From the NCBI GenBank assembly GCA_032622095.1, contig CP136066.1:102571319-102635318 (forward strand): 64,000 nucleotides of DNA, in the 5' to 3' direction. The notes under the pieces were generated by a model. The model did not search any database and was not told the origin of the DNA. It worked only from the letters and a program-made list of their open reading frames with translations. Positions 1 through 11,663 of the stretch are shown in pieces. Made by a program: the position numbers and the translations under genes. The stretch is from Siphonodentalium dalli (Eukaryota; Mollusca; Scaphopoda; Gadilida; Siphonodentaliidae). Every line of letters starts with the position of its first letter. Position 1 is the stretch's first letter.

Positions 1-101
1 CTGGCTGAAGAAGGAATGAGGCCAAAAATTACCAACAAAAGAGTGTTGTCATTTTAAAAAATTGTTTCCCTTCCCTTAAGAAACTGATCTATTTCTTTTA
101 G

Positions 102-404
102 GCACCACCGCAAATGCTGCAAATGTTGCAATCGAATCAAGCAGTGTTGTGGCTGACTCAAGTTCGAATGTCATCAAATCTAAGAACTCCAAACTACAGA
201 AAATGGCACAAAGGCTTTTCGGTGCTAAAAAAGAAAAGGGGAAGAAAAACAAAAATAATCCTATTAGTTCAGCCAGTGACACTAATTTAAAAGCAGAAAC
301 TGATCGTATTTCCTCTTCTCCTAACGCCAAGGAACCAGTGTGTGAAACTGACATAGGCCAGAAAGTCACAAACAATACTGGTAGCACTGAAGTCCCAAAA
401 AGTG
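102..404 (+). CDS. internal exon of a large Ser/Lys-rich protein gene (exon 1 seen here)
   Basis: The frame is open from an acceptor (pyrimidine tract ending TTTTAG at 96-101) to a donor G|GTAGGT at 404/405. Both borders are phase 1, which joins in frame to the exon at 3491. No start ATG is visible, so the gene begins left of the window. The exon encodes about 100 hydrophilic residues with the core KLQKMAQRLFGAKKEKGKK. The same core recurs in the next exon as KLQNIARKLFGDSKKRK, so the two exons look like duplicates of one module. A competing donor at 408/409 would be phase 2 and breaks the join. No known domain is recognised. Confidence 0.6.
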
Positions 405-518
405 GTAGGTATTATAGGTATATGTAAATGATTATGAGATTCTATATACTGCTGAACAAGTTTTTTCTTAATTCCTGGGAATCCAACTTAGACAGAGCGA
501 ATCCTCTTTATTTCCTCT

Positions 519-908
519 TTAACCCTTTACCCAACAAACCGGCCAAAACCGGCCAAATAAAGCTTCAACAGCCTAAAATATCTTCGGTCTGTCTCAATAG
601 AACCATACAAATATGGATATCATTGGAACCGGCTCCTTGACCACATTGTGATAGTTACAGTTATGCCCTGTGCCAATGCATTCTCTTATATATGCGAGTC
701 GACCATAGGTCGCCTCGCATATATAAGAGAATGCATTGGCCTAAAAAAAATCTCTTTTTACCATTTTTTCTTACATTCTTTAACAATTTTATAATTTTTA
801 ATGTGTTAAGCCAATGCATTCTCTTATATATGCGAGGCGACCTATGGTCGACTCGCATATATAAGAGAATGCATTGGCACAGGGCCCTTCTGTTGGGTAA
901 AGGGTTAA
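519..908. mobile_element. TTAA-flanked MITE with two long hairpins (piggyBac-like ends)
   Basis: TTAA lies at 519-522 and 905-908. Immediately inside them is a perfect inverted repeat, CCCTTTACCCAACA at the left and its complement at the right. Inside sit two near-perfect palindromes (about 669-742 and 811-878) sharing the arm CAATGCATTCTCTTATATAT. A TTAA duplication with ends starting CCC is typical of piggyBac-type elements. There is no coding capacity. It lies in an intron of the Ser/Lys-rich gene. Confidence 0.75.
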
Positions 909-950
909 CACAACCATGACTAGAGCTTCCTGAAATATTTCGAAAAACAT

Positions 951-1090
951 GTGCCATAGCATCTCTTATATTTGCAAGTCTCCCTAGCCTCGCCTATCTT
1001 ATATAAGAGAATACATTGTCCTAACAATATTTACATTGACCTTGTAAGCCAGTGAATTTTCTTATATATGTGAGGCTCCCTATAAATAAA
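951..1090. repeat. degraded copy of the CTCTTATATA hairpin repeat
   Basis: Two decayed hairpins resemble those at 669-878 (ATCTCTTATATTTGC, TATATAAGAGAATACATTG, then a third half-arm near 1052-1075). The spacer between them (TAACAATATTTACATTGACC) also occurs in the copies at about 50,395 and 51,028. No intact ends are visible. Confidence 0.5.
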
Positions 1091-1431
1091 ATAACATCAT
1101 GATTTATATAAACACGACATTAGATTAGCACTTTGAAAGCAAACTGAGATTTTGCATGAGGGGGTCCTCAAAGGTAAGCCCAGTCTGAATTTTTATGTCG
1201 AAAAATTCACGGGACCCCGGGCTTACTTATTACAGTATTATAATTGAATTTGACAGTACTAAATCCACTATTTACCTGTTTTGTGGAAACTATGGGATCG
1301 CGAAAGTCAGTGCACAGCCAAATTACACTCTTATAAATATTGAAGCAAATGAACAGTCTCCAGATAAAATTTGTTTTGCAACCAGCTTATTTTAATTAAT
1401 AATGGCACAATTATGTCTCCAAATGATGACA

Positions 1432-3031
1432 TTAACCCTTTGAACCCTGGCTCCCCACAACGATCGACACCCTGACCCTGGGCTCCCAGTGGTATTTTTA
1501 TATTGTGGCCAGTGTTTAGATGTATGGTGTTGTTTATGTTCAAGTGGTGTCACATTTCTGAAACTTTAGATGTATGTTCCCCATGGACCACTGATTATTT
1601 TACGATCTGGTTACATTGCCACGTGGTCACTCCCTGGTAACGGTTGCTAGGCATCTACCCGATATTGAAAGTAAAATACAATTATAGCTTTTACGGTCGT
1701 AATTCAGTCCAAGGAAATGGCGTTTTTGATGCAGTCAACACCCTATTGTGAAATTTGAGATATATCTGGCCAGAAGTCTGATCCTAATTTGTATTTAAGG
1801 GTAGCAACTGTTGCTACGCAAATACCCCAAATGATCGAATGACACCATTGCCCTGTGAATCCAATTGTATTATGCCCCAATTTAGACATTCTTGGCATGC
1901 ACATGCTGATGGTTCAAATGGTGATGCTGATGGTTCAAATGGTGCTACAGGTCTGAAATTTTACAGGTATGTTCCCATGGGCCACTGTGTATTTTTTTAG
2001 AACGGTATACTTTGCCACACGATCACTCCCTGGTAACGGTTTCTAAGCAACTACCCGGAACTGGAAGTATAATGCAATTATAGCTTGTAGCGTCGTATAA
2101 TTCCGTGCTAAGAAACGGCATTGTCTATGCAGTCAATACCCTATTGTGAAACTGGAGATACATCAGGTCAGAATGAACCTACACGTAGTTTGTATTTAAC
2201 GGTATCAATGGTTGCTAAGCATACAGCCAAAGTGATCGAATGACAACACTTCCCTGTGCATTCAATGGCATTACGTCCCGTTTTAGAAATCGCATAAAAG
2301 GCACGGTGATGGTCATGTTCAAATGGTGCCACGAGTCTTAAACTTTACATAATTGCTCAATAATGCACGATTTGACCACGTGTTTGTAATGTGCACGCGC
2401 AAGTAGATCGGACTAGATGGTATTGTGACCATGCAATTCATTTCCACAGTACTACTTTGGTGCAATGTCAAAACGTGCAGCTGTATAACGCAAATTTATG
2501 TACTATGGAGATCCTTGGTGTGATTGTATCATTTCACAAAAATCCATACATTTATCATTTTATCCTATGCGCATGCGCGAAACAAATCGATTCACATAAG
2601 AAACTGCGTGCGCCTTCCTCGCATGTGACAGAACATAGCACTGGTTATGTATTCAATACTAATTTAAACCAAAAAGAGTTATCGAAATGGTGTCTTATCT
2701 ACAATCCTGCGAACCGCGCAACAATGTAGAGCTTTACCCGAATCGCTTCAAATAATGTACGTTTGTTGAATTCTGCGCTGTGCTCATGCGCGTGTTTTTC
2801 TACCCCAACTAGTCGGCAACAAACTCATACACATGCACCCATGGAACTGCTGAAGTTCCTTGGGATCATTTACATAGATATAAGTGGATATACCCATGGT
2901 TATAACATGTATACACATGCTACATAGGTTTATGATGTCACTGAATGCTGCTGGCCGCTTTTGCGGCCAGTCGGGTGTATGAACGTTTTCTGGCTGGCCG
3001 CTTTTGCGGCCAGTCGGGTTCAAAGGGTTAA
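1432..3031. mobile_element. 1.6-kb TTAA-flanked non-autonomous DNA element
   Basis: TTAA at 1432-1435 and 3028-3031 encloses an inverted end, TTAACCCTTTGAACC at the left matched by GGTTCAAAGGGTTAA at the right. The interior has a two-copy tandem repeat of about 400 bp (about 1557-1955 and 1956-2340; shared landmarks CACTCCCTGGTAACGGTT and ACCCTATTGTGAAA). Near the right end CTGGCCGCTTTTGCGGCCAG occurs twice. The short open frames inside have no recognisable domain, so the element looks non-autonomous. It occupies most of the first intron. Confidence 0.65.
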
Positions 3032-3119
3032 CATAATGACACAATCACTGATAGTTTCGTCCGAATCAAGAAGTAATTATTCAACAATCGAGCGAAGTTC
3101 TGATGTTGTTTTCCACAGG

Positions 3120-3202
3120 CCCCTGGGGAAAATTACTAAAATACCAATATAGACAACACTGGTATAGTCAATATTGGTATATTAGTAATTTTCCCCATGG
3201 TG
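3120..3202. repeat. imperfect hairpin in intron
   Basis: Arms of about 31 bp, sharing GGGGAAAATTACTAA and ATACCAATAT with its complement, surround an 18-base loop. It could be a tiny MITE. No target duplication could be confirmed. Confidence 0.5.
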
Positions 3203-3490
3203 CTGTGTTGTTATCTATATAATTTGCAGTTGATTTGTTTGACTATAATTTAATATAATCCAGGTTGTGTCTGACCTGCGTTTTTTTCAACACTGGATTA
3301 TGTATACTAGTACCATATTAAAAGAAAAAACAGTTTTCAAAAAATTGGACTGGGCACTTGAATATATCTACTAATAACTTAGTAACCACAAAACAAAGTT
3401 TGAAGTAAAATTGATGTACCTGCGACTTGGGATTGTGGAATCACAGTCCAAAACACTCATTGAAACTTACTTTGTTGTTTACCTTTCCAG

Positions 3491-6400
3491 GTGCTGCTAC
3501 ATATCCCAGTACTGGTGATGTACACGACAAGACATCTGCGACAAATATGACAGCTGAGGCAAGCAGTGTTGATATGGGCTCCAGTTCTAAAGTTGCAAAT
3601 TCTATAAAAAAAAGTCCTACAAGTTACAGAATATAGCAAGAAAACTATTCGGCGATTCCAAAAAGAGAAAGGTGAACTTGTGGATGAAAAAGATAAAGAA
3701 AGACAAGAAAGGAGCCAGTGAGCATGATGATACAAAGACAGAGATTGGTGCAGACTGTAAAGTGCCTTCAAATGATGACTCAGCTCCACATACAGCAGAG
3801 GTTTATCAACATTGGGAAAACATGGACATTGATGACAAGGTTCATGTTGAAAACTATAACAATATATCCAATATTCGAGGGTCTGCCAGCAACATAACTT
3901 TGAAGTTATATAAAGGTGGAGATGAAGGGAATGACACAGTTGAGGAAACCTGTCGCACAAAAGCTGAGGATGAATCAACCAAAAAACGGATGTCTGCAAG
4001 TGAAATAACTGCAAAGCTACGTAAAATCCGGGAATCTATTAAAGATCAAGATGGGAGCAATAGCGCTGCTGACAATATGAGTAACGATGGTACTCGAAAG
4101 GCTGCTAGCGAGACAACTTTGACAAAATTACGTAAATTCCGCAAATCTGCTAAGAATGAAGATGGAAATGATGCTGCTGACAAAGACAGCAATATTGCCG
4201 CAGAAGCAAATAAAGCTCATGAGGAATCAGCCAAGACTCAGAAGGCTGCAAGTGATATAACTGCGAAAATAAATAAATTTCGCAAATCTGTTAAAGATGA
4301 AGATGATGGAAAGGATGCTTCTAGAGCTGGTTCAAAAGCCGATATTGCTGATGAGAAATCAACCAAGAGTCTAAAGGCTGCAAGTGACACAACAGCAAAA
4401 TTATGTAAATTACGTAAATCTATGAACGAAGACATTGGGAATGATGCTGCTAACGCTGGCACTAAAGGTGACATTGATGAAGATGATTCATCTAAGACCA
4501 GGAATGCTGCTAGTGACACAACTGCGAAATTACATAAATTCCGCAAATCTGTTGTGAAAGAAGACATCAAGAATGATTCTGTGGATACTGGTCCAAAAAT
4601 TGCTGATGACATATCACCTAAGACTCTGAAGGCTGCAAGTGACACAACAGCGAAACTACGTAAATTAAGCAAATCTGTAGAACATGTAGACAGAGGAAAT
4701 GATGCTCTGGATAGAGGTACAAAAGCCAACATTGCTAACGACAATTCAACCAAGACGCTGAAGGCTGCAAGTGACACAACAGCGAAATTAAATAAATTCC
4801 GTCAATCTTCTAGAGAAAGAGCCAGGAGAGATGTTAGTAATGATATTAATGGCAGGGATAAAACTACAGATGACCCAGCTGATAAAACCTCATCAGTTAT
4901 TACTTATAAAACGGTGCGAAAGCAAGGTTCTGACAAAGCAGTAGACATTGTTGGGTTAAAGAATAAGGATACTACTTCCACTGACAAAAAAGTTGATGTC
5001 AAGAATGGTTCAACTGAGAAACAGACGGTAGCTAGCGACACTACACCTGAGCGGCGGAAGACCAACCATGCTGCTGAAAAAGAAGCTCTGCTGTCTATTT
5101 CTGATGATACAAGTACAACTGATAACACTAGTACATCATTTGCTGATGAAGAGTTGTGTGCTGTTACCATGGTAACACAAATGCAGAAACTCCTTGATAC
5201 TTCCTCTAGTGAGAGCGAGTCATCAGAAGTACCCGCTGTAATGACTAGCATAAGGAAAACAGAAGATTCAGTCGCTATGTCAGAAGTGATTCCAAAGGTT
5301 ACAGACACTAAGGCTGATGCAGATTTGTGTGCCGTGGCAACAACAACACAGCAAACGGAACACCTTGAAACTTCCTCCAGTGAGACCGAGTCATCAGAAG
5401 TGCCCGCTGTAATTACTAGCACAATGGAAACAGAGGATGCAGTTACTATGTCAGAAGCGACTCTGAAGTTTACAGAAACTAAGATCCAGAAGTTCAGATA
5501 TAGAGATTCGTCAGATTCAAACAATTCTAGCAATGACTCTGATAAGAGTTCGGCCGAATGTTCAAGTTTGTCTGACAGTATTGATGATAAGAATACTACA
5601 GCTATGCAATCACATAGTCCCGTTCGTTCTATCACTTCTTATAGCAAGAACATGAATAGCGTTGATTGTTCCCGAAGCTTTTACAAAAATGTTCGCCTTG
5701 CTGTTACTAAAGTGACTGCGCAGAAGGTTTCCAGTGATTCAACGACCAAGCTACAAAAGTTCTGCAGACCTACTGACTATGGTACAATTGTTACCAGGGT
5801 AACCCGCTCCAGTAGTACTGTGATTGACAGCGAAGTAGCTGATCTGGAAGACGAGGATATAATTGTGCTCACATCTGACGGTGTTGATAACAACCATAAG
5901 AATAAAACAGTGAGCAAAACGGATGCTGCTAGCGATGTTCACAAGAATGGTAAGGACAATTCTAAGTCAGAAAATGTCTCAAAAGGTACTAGTAGCTCAG
6001 ATATGATAGCAGAGGTTACAAGCAGTAATAAGGATGTGAAAGTGATAGATATAGTCAGAAAATCTGATGGATGCACAATTCAAAGAGAGTCGAATTCTGA
6101 AAGTGAAAAAAGAAAATTGACTGCCACGGAGAAGGAAAATAAGGAAAGGATGACGAATAGTATGAATGAAGTAGAGCTTGCTGCTGGACAAGGTAAAGAA
6201 TGTGAGAAGAAGAAATTGGAAAAACGGAGGCAGAAGGCGAGGGTCAAAGAAATAAGGCCATATGATGACAACAGGACGCAAAAGGTTGAAAATAATCAGA
6301 AGGTCTCCGGTAATGATGAATCACCACAGACAGCCAGCAGCAATCTATGCTACAGCAGTTCTGGTTCGCAAGAACAACCTGCTCCGATTACAAGGAAACC

Positions 6401-8541
6401 AAGTGTATTGAAGAAGGCTGATTCCACATCAGAATGCGATATTCAAAGAGATGATAGCATGAACTATGTCAGGTTTGAAGGAGTTGATCCAAAAAAGACA
6501 AAATCCTCATCTAAAGACAACGGGATAGAGGACTCTATGGCCAAACGTCAGACTGAGAAAGCACGGGCAACAAAAAGAGGTAAAGAAAGAGGTTACTCCA
6601 GAGTGAGAGACACCACAAACATTCCAAAGGGAAGAAAGGTATCAAGCACAGCTGCAAATAATTTAAAAACGAGAGCGAGTGGCACTACTCGTGATTCACG
6701 CTCAGATCGTGCGTCAAGTTGTGGAGGTTTGAGTGATCAAACAGGAAGTAATGTCAATGGTGATTTCCAAATCTCAAGTATCTCAAAAGATACTGATATA
6801 ATTATGAGCGACAAGGAAGCAGTGCAGTCGGCTGTTGCAAAACATAAGGCTCCGACTTTGACAAGTAGCAATGAAAGTGACCTGTCATCCGGGATTTCAG
6901 TTGATCGTCTTGTCTGCAATATAAAGGATTATTCAAATGCATATGCGTCTAGTGACTCATCTTACAAAACAGATGCGAAAAACGTTAAGTTTGGTCAAGG
7001 GGGTCAACAGAATATCACGATTCCAGTCAACAATAGTGTACGATCTTTGGGAGTAGATTCCAGAAGTTTCTCCATAGATGTGCATCAAACTAGTGACATG
7101 ATCTCTCATGGACAATGTGATAAGTCAACACAAGTTATAACCTACAAGAATGCAGTAACTGAGACGAATGAAATTAACAGCCGTTGCATCGGCGACCTTA
7201 ATTTCGTGTACGGAAGAGACATGACGACACCCGGCCAATACCCAGAGGTTACTAATTATATGCATACAACAAGAGAGCAAGAACTTCGCCGAGTGGAGTT
7301 TCAGATCCAACGTGACACATTGGAGAGACAAGGGTATCAATTTACATCAACAATGAACTATGATCAGAAACAGCAGACGAAGATACCCAATGATAAGAAG
7401 ACGTTGACACATTCAGCAGATGGTGGATCTGTGATCACAGATGCAAAACACATGTCAGCATCCCTACCAGTTGGGATGATTAAGACGGGAGGGAGCCCAA
7501 GCACACAGGGAAACCTTTCTCAGCATCCGAGCAGACAAATGAACGTGTATGTCAGTGAGAAGATGCTAGCATATTCAGCTGATGTGGGGTCTGTGGTCAC
7601 AGATGCAAAACCGATGTCAGCATCGTTACCAGTTGAGACGTCTAATGTCGGATGGGACCCAGGAATACAGGGGAACCTTTCTAAGATTCCGAGCAAATGC
7701 CCACACAAGAAAGACAAGCAAGCTTCAGGCTGGCAAGCTAAGCGGCCAATGAAACGTACAGAGCAACTTAACCAGACAGTAGACTCTGGAATTTGCGTTG
7801 ACCTAGAAGCCGACAGAACATTGCCATGTGTACCTGATATTTCTAATAAATCTGCTAAATATGCTCGGCCTAAAATTGCATCACACGATATTTGGAAGTT
7901 AGATTCCAGATATGCTGAGGAAAATGGGAACATAAGACACATGCATAAGGATACCCTGCAGACATCAACAATGAATGAGAGTAGTGACGCATACAAGCAA
8001 TGTGAGACTCTGCAGAGAGATACCATGCAAACTTCCTCAGAGGATCAGGGTAGTCATGCATACAAGAGAATTGAGCATCCGCGCCCCTCATCTAGGAAAC
8101 TGGCGCGGGAAAAATAGCATGCTGATCAAACTGGCGACTCGGGAATATATGTGGACCGAGAAGACCACGGACATTCTAAATACGGCATCAATTTTTCAAA
8201 TAAGCGTTCTGAAGATAGGCCACCTCATATCCCGCCCATCTTATGGAAGTTACAGTTAAAGTTAAAAAATGAGGAGTATGAAAAGGTGAAAGGCTCCAAG
8301 CATAACGCTTCTATTCACCATCAGCGCCACGCAGAGATGCAGTCACGTGATGAAGGCCAAGGAAAGCAATGCCGACCCCGAGGAAGAGCCAATGGGATGT
8401 CTGCTGACTTGAGTTATACTGATGTTACCGAGGACAATAATGCATACTCAAATCGAATGTCAAGGTCAAAGACAACTGAACTGTCCGTCAAACAACCATC
8501 CACTGGGCGACAACAGAGGATAGCAGCTGATGATTTGGCAG
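3491..8541 (+). CDS. giant exon of Ser/Lys/Asp-rich repeat protein, frame broken twice
   Basis: The acceptor TTTCCAG ends at 3490 and the donor is CAG|GTGTGT at 8541/8542, both phase 1. The frame starts GAATYPSTGDV and runs into an A-run at 3606-3613. There one missing A shifts it into a stop. Restoring frame gives KLQNIARKLFGD, which matches the previous exon, so an indel is likely. From about 3612 the frame is open for some 1,640 codons except one TAG at 8115-8117, after which the same frame continues to the donor. The protein is hydrophilic and low-complexity, with no signal peptide, membrane span or known domain visible. Internal repeats lie at 3882-4830, about 5145-5490 (a duplicated 61-residue block with TSSSESESSEVPAV), about 7393-7700 (SADGGSVITDAKHMSASLPV and a near copy) and about 7941-8075. 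The function is unknown. Confidence 0.75.
3882..4830 (+). repeat. protein-coding tandem repeat, eight units of about 35-45 residues
   Basis: Each unit starts with a basic core of the form AASDTTAKLRKFRKSVKDED, followed by an acidic, Gly/Asp/Ala-rich spacer of roughly 20 residues. The first copy (SASNITLKLYK) is the most diverged and units 5-8 are the most alike. Alternating basic and acidic segments suggest a charged, perhaps helical or disordered array. A ninth, decayed unit (VASDTTPERRKT) lies near 5030. Recent unequal crossing-over is the likely origin. Confidence 0.85.
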
Positions 8542-8569
8542 GTGTGTACATATTCTGATCAACTTACTT

Positions 8570-8726
8570 TTAACGCTTCCATGATTGGAGCTGCCTGACA
8601 TTTTGCAGTGCATTCTCTTATATATAGATGCGAAGCTTCCTGTGGGATACTTGCATATATAAGAGAATGCACTGGCACATGATCTTTAATGCTGCACCAG
8701 CACAGCTCCCGCCATGAAAATGTTAA
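8570..8726. mobile_element. 157-bp TTAA-flanked hairpin MITE
   Basis: TTAA lies at 8570-8573 and 8723-8726. The subterminal ends are CTTCCATGATTGGAGCTG and its imperfect complement CAGCTCCCGCCATGAAAA. The centre is one hairpin with arms TGCATTCTCTTATATA and TATATAAGAGAATGCA. It is the same family as the copy at 50266-50536. Confidence 0.7.
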
Positions 8727-8903
8727 TCCTCTTGCATGATAACTGATTTCACATTTTTATAACTTGGGCAAATGTGAGGGTCTCATGCTTGCAGTAGTCG
8801 AACAATGTGGTGAATTGGAGATGGCTGAAATAATCAATTATTCAAATTTCAAGCTTTATTTGTTTAATTTTTTACTCAACTATTGAGTGTATATCGTCGG
8901 TAT

Positions 8904-9029
8904 TAGTCCACCAATGTAGACTATTCGTATTAAAAGATATTTTAATATTTGGATATTTGCGACTTACAGTCGTAAATGTCAAAATATTAAAAATAGTTGT
9001 TACTCCGAATAGTCTACTTTGGTGGACTA
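8904..9029. mobile_element. 126-bp MITE with 24-bp inverted ends
   Basis: TAGTCCACCAATGTAGACTA at the left is matched by TAGTCTACTTTGGTGGACTA at the right, with an AT-rich, partly palindromic middle. A TA target duplication is possible but cannot be told apart from the ends. The rest of the intron, 9030-10073, shows only AT-rich sequence. Confidence 0.6.
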
Positions 9030-10073
9030 TATCGCTATAATCCATATTTCATTCTTATGGATGTTCAGATTCTAAAAGCACTGTCAGCAGACTACAGACA
9101 GAGAAAAATTCTAAGCCACATATTCATTTTTATATATGTTCACAAATAATATGTTCAAAAACGGCCTGTTGTGGCTAAAATGAAGACAAAATTTCATCAA
9201 AATGATGTTGGAATATCACAATAGCAATTCACTTTATGTATCCGTACCATCAGATGTGTATGCACAGAACAGAAGTAACTATTTGTATGTGTTTTCGTAG
9301 TACCGTAATTATTTCGACATCTATGTATTCTGATAAGACAAATAGTCAAAGAATTTTCTTAGATTTATATATCATATAACGTACATGAACGCCCATGCAT
9401 TAGAATATATCATATTATAAAACAGTGTTTAAATCTACTGAAGTATATATATATACATGTACGGTAGCCAAATTATAGGATATGTATAGCATTATTTATT
9501 TAATTGATAGCATGTTGGCTATATACATATGTTTGTTCGCCATGTTGACCACATGTAAATATGTACATATCTGTATATACTCAATATATGTATCTCATTG
9601 CCTTTGTTGTTAAGAAAATGAGAAATAAATGAATTGTTGAATTGTTGAGGTGGAGTATTGTATACTGTCCGTACAGTGAGTGTCAATACCCGGTCACCAG
9701 AAAACTATTTTAGGAAGTTGTAACAACAAATCCATTAAGATTTCAACATCTATGCGTCACCGGTGATATTAAACTGAAGGTAATTTGGAATCCAGGGTGT
9801 GATTTTATGCTGAGACACAGACGAATAGCTGTTTGAAAACAAATCCTGCGACATAGACACAAAGCACAAAATTAGCACAAAATTAGGAAGTTCGTTGTTG
9901 GACTGTTTCGGGAACAAATTTGGCATAGAAATAGATCTTATAATTCAAATTGTTCACTAACTGTTCAAACTTATTTTCTCTTTCTCAATCTCAAATTACA
10001 GTACTAAGAAATCGCTAGTAACTACACAGTGTGTATAATATCCAATAGAACAAGTATACATTTTCCTTCACAG

Positions 10074-10382
10074 CTGATCCACCGGATGATTCTATAAGTA
10101 GCAGTCAGTCACAATCTTCAGACATATCATCAAGTTTATTGGAGGAGGTTAAGAGAAAAATAACAATCCCTGGATATCATAGTGTCAAGAAGTATCCAAT
10201 TTTCAAAGACATAGTGATAGCAGTGAAGCAAGATAGAATATCAAGACGTATGGCTGATTACCAAAAACGTAAAAAACTAAAAAAAAAAAACGCAAAAAAG
10301 AACGCAAGAAAATGCGTGACTATTCAAGGTCTTCAGGAAGAGAGTATACATTAGATGAAAGCAATGTGAAATACACGAACAG
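10074..10382 (+). CDS. exon of the Ser/Lys-rich gene, one frameshift
   Basis: The acceptor TTCACAG ends at 10073 and the donor is ACAG|GTGGGT at 10382/10383. Entry is phase 1 and reads ADPPDDSISSSQSQSSDISS, then a basic segment (EEVKRKITIPGYHSVKKYP). At the 12-base A-run 10279-10290 the frame goes to a stop. With one more A it reads KKRKKERKKMRDYSRSSGRE and reaches the donor in phase 2, which fits the next exon. This is the second poly-A run in the gene that is one base short. Confidence 0.55.
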
Positions 10383-10605
10383 GTGGGTGCATGAAAATTA
10401 TTTCTTCCGATTTTGGATTAACTTTTTATAAAATTGTGTGACGTGTCAAATAGCGATGCAGGAAAATGATTTATCGACACAAGTTACTGGACTATCCACT
10501 ACACATGTTGAGTTAAATGAGAAGGCCTTGGTCAATAATCTTGCTTGCTGTTTTAAAGACATTACCTCGGAAAAATATATTTCAGGAATTTAGTATTCAC
10601 CTATA

Positions 10606-10951
10606 TATTGCCTGCCTTGGGGTAGAATAGCGAGACCGGGTGATAGTTCACATGCAAAAATCTCGCCTCGCGTGCGCATCAACTGGCGGATAAATAGAAG
10701 AATATAGCTCGGGCGATAGTTCACTTGCCAAAATTCCCGCCTTCGAGACGTCAGCATCAAAATTACCGCCTCATGTCAATCGTCAGCAGGCGGGTAATAG
10801 CTCAGAGACTATCTCCAGGGCAACTGTTCGCTTGCTGGCCAGTGACACCAGTCGTGATGGCGCTTGATTAGTCTAATCAAAAGACATTATGTCCCCTGCG
10901 AACTCTACATATATAAATAACTCTCACTATTCCACACCAAGGCAGACAATA
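10606..10951. mobile_element. possible 346-bp MITE in intron
   Basis: TATTGCCTGCCTTGGGGTAG at 10606 is matched in inverted orientation by the segment ending at 10951 (CCACACCAAGGCAGACAATA), about 20 of 23 positions. A third related end lies near 11253-11277. Inside and beyond, GATAGTTC(A/G)CTTGC recurs several times to about 11170. No clear target duplication was found. Confidence 0.4.
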
Positions 10952-11289
10952 GCTAGGCGGTGTTTTATTATATGACACAATTATCGCCGTGTGCCAACAA
11001 CTCAGTCCGAAGACAGATAAATAGTTCGAAGGCTATATCCCGGGAGATAGTTTGCTTGCCACAAATCTGCGCCAATCGTGACATCATCAGTCACAACTCT
11101 TGTCTGGTGCCAATAGTGACGTCAGCAGGCGAGGTCTAGTTAAAAAACAGTAACCCGGATGATAGTTCGCTTGCAAGCCAATGGTCAAAACTACTCTCTG
11201 AATCAAATACAGCATGACCCTCTGCGAACTCTATGTATAAAATAATTCTCACTGCTCTACCCACAGGCAGGAATAGATGTATACTATGC

Positions 11290-11612
11290 CCAAAACAATA
11301 GGGTTCAGTGTCGTTTTTATATTGGGATCTCATACTGAGTGGATTCTCCAATTCAGTGATAAAAGTGAACATTGGAATGATTCATTACTCATTTAGAGGG
11401 GTGTTAGGGAATAAAAGCAGACGACAGACACAAACACGGATAATTCAAGAGCAGATTTTGATTCATATTCATTAGAGGGAAACATTCAGATAATAAGTTC
11501 AACAAACGACCTATGGCCGTTTGGTGAACTTATTATTTGAACATTTCCTAAGGAAACATTTCATCAATGAGTATTTATAGTATAGAAAGGGTTACTTAAA
11601 AATTGTCTGACT
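11290..11612. repeat. MITE-like copy, ATAATAAGTTCAACAAACG family
   Basis: It has a central inverted pair AATAAGTTCAACAAACG / CGTTTGGTGAACTTATT around CTATGG and an ATCAATGAGTATTTATAG tail ending AAAGGGTTA. It resembles the copies at 12689-12935, 13800-14000, 51830-52022 and 53692-53795. The left border is unclear. Confidence 0.55.
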
Positions 11613-11663
11613 AATTCATATCTTTATAAAAGCTCTGGCAATAATGGTGCTTTCAATTTTCAG

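Noticed and set aside
4238-4777. Antisense open frame of 179 codons (and others opposite 5-8 kb)
   Set aside because: It mirrors the codon-periodic repeat of the sense exon; hydrophobic shadow of Ser/Lys/Asp codons.
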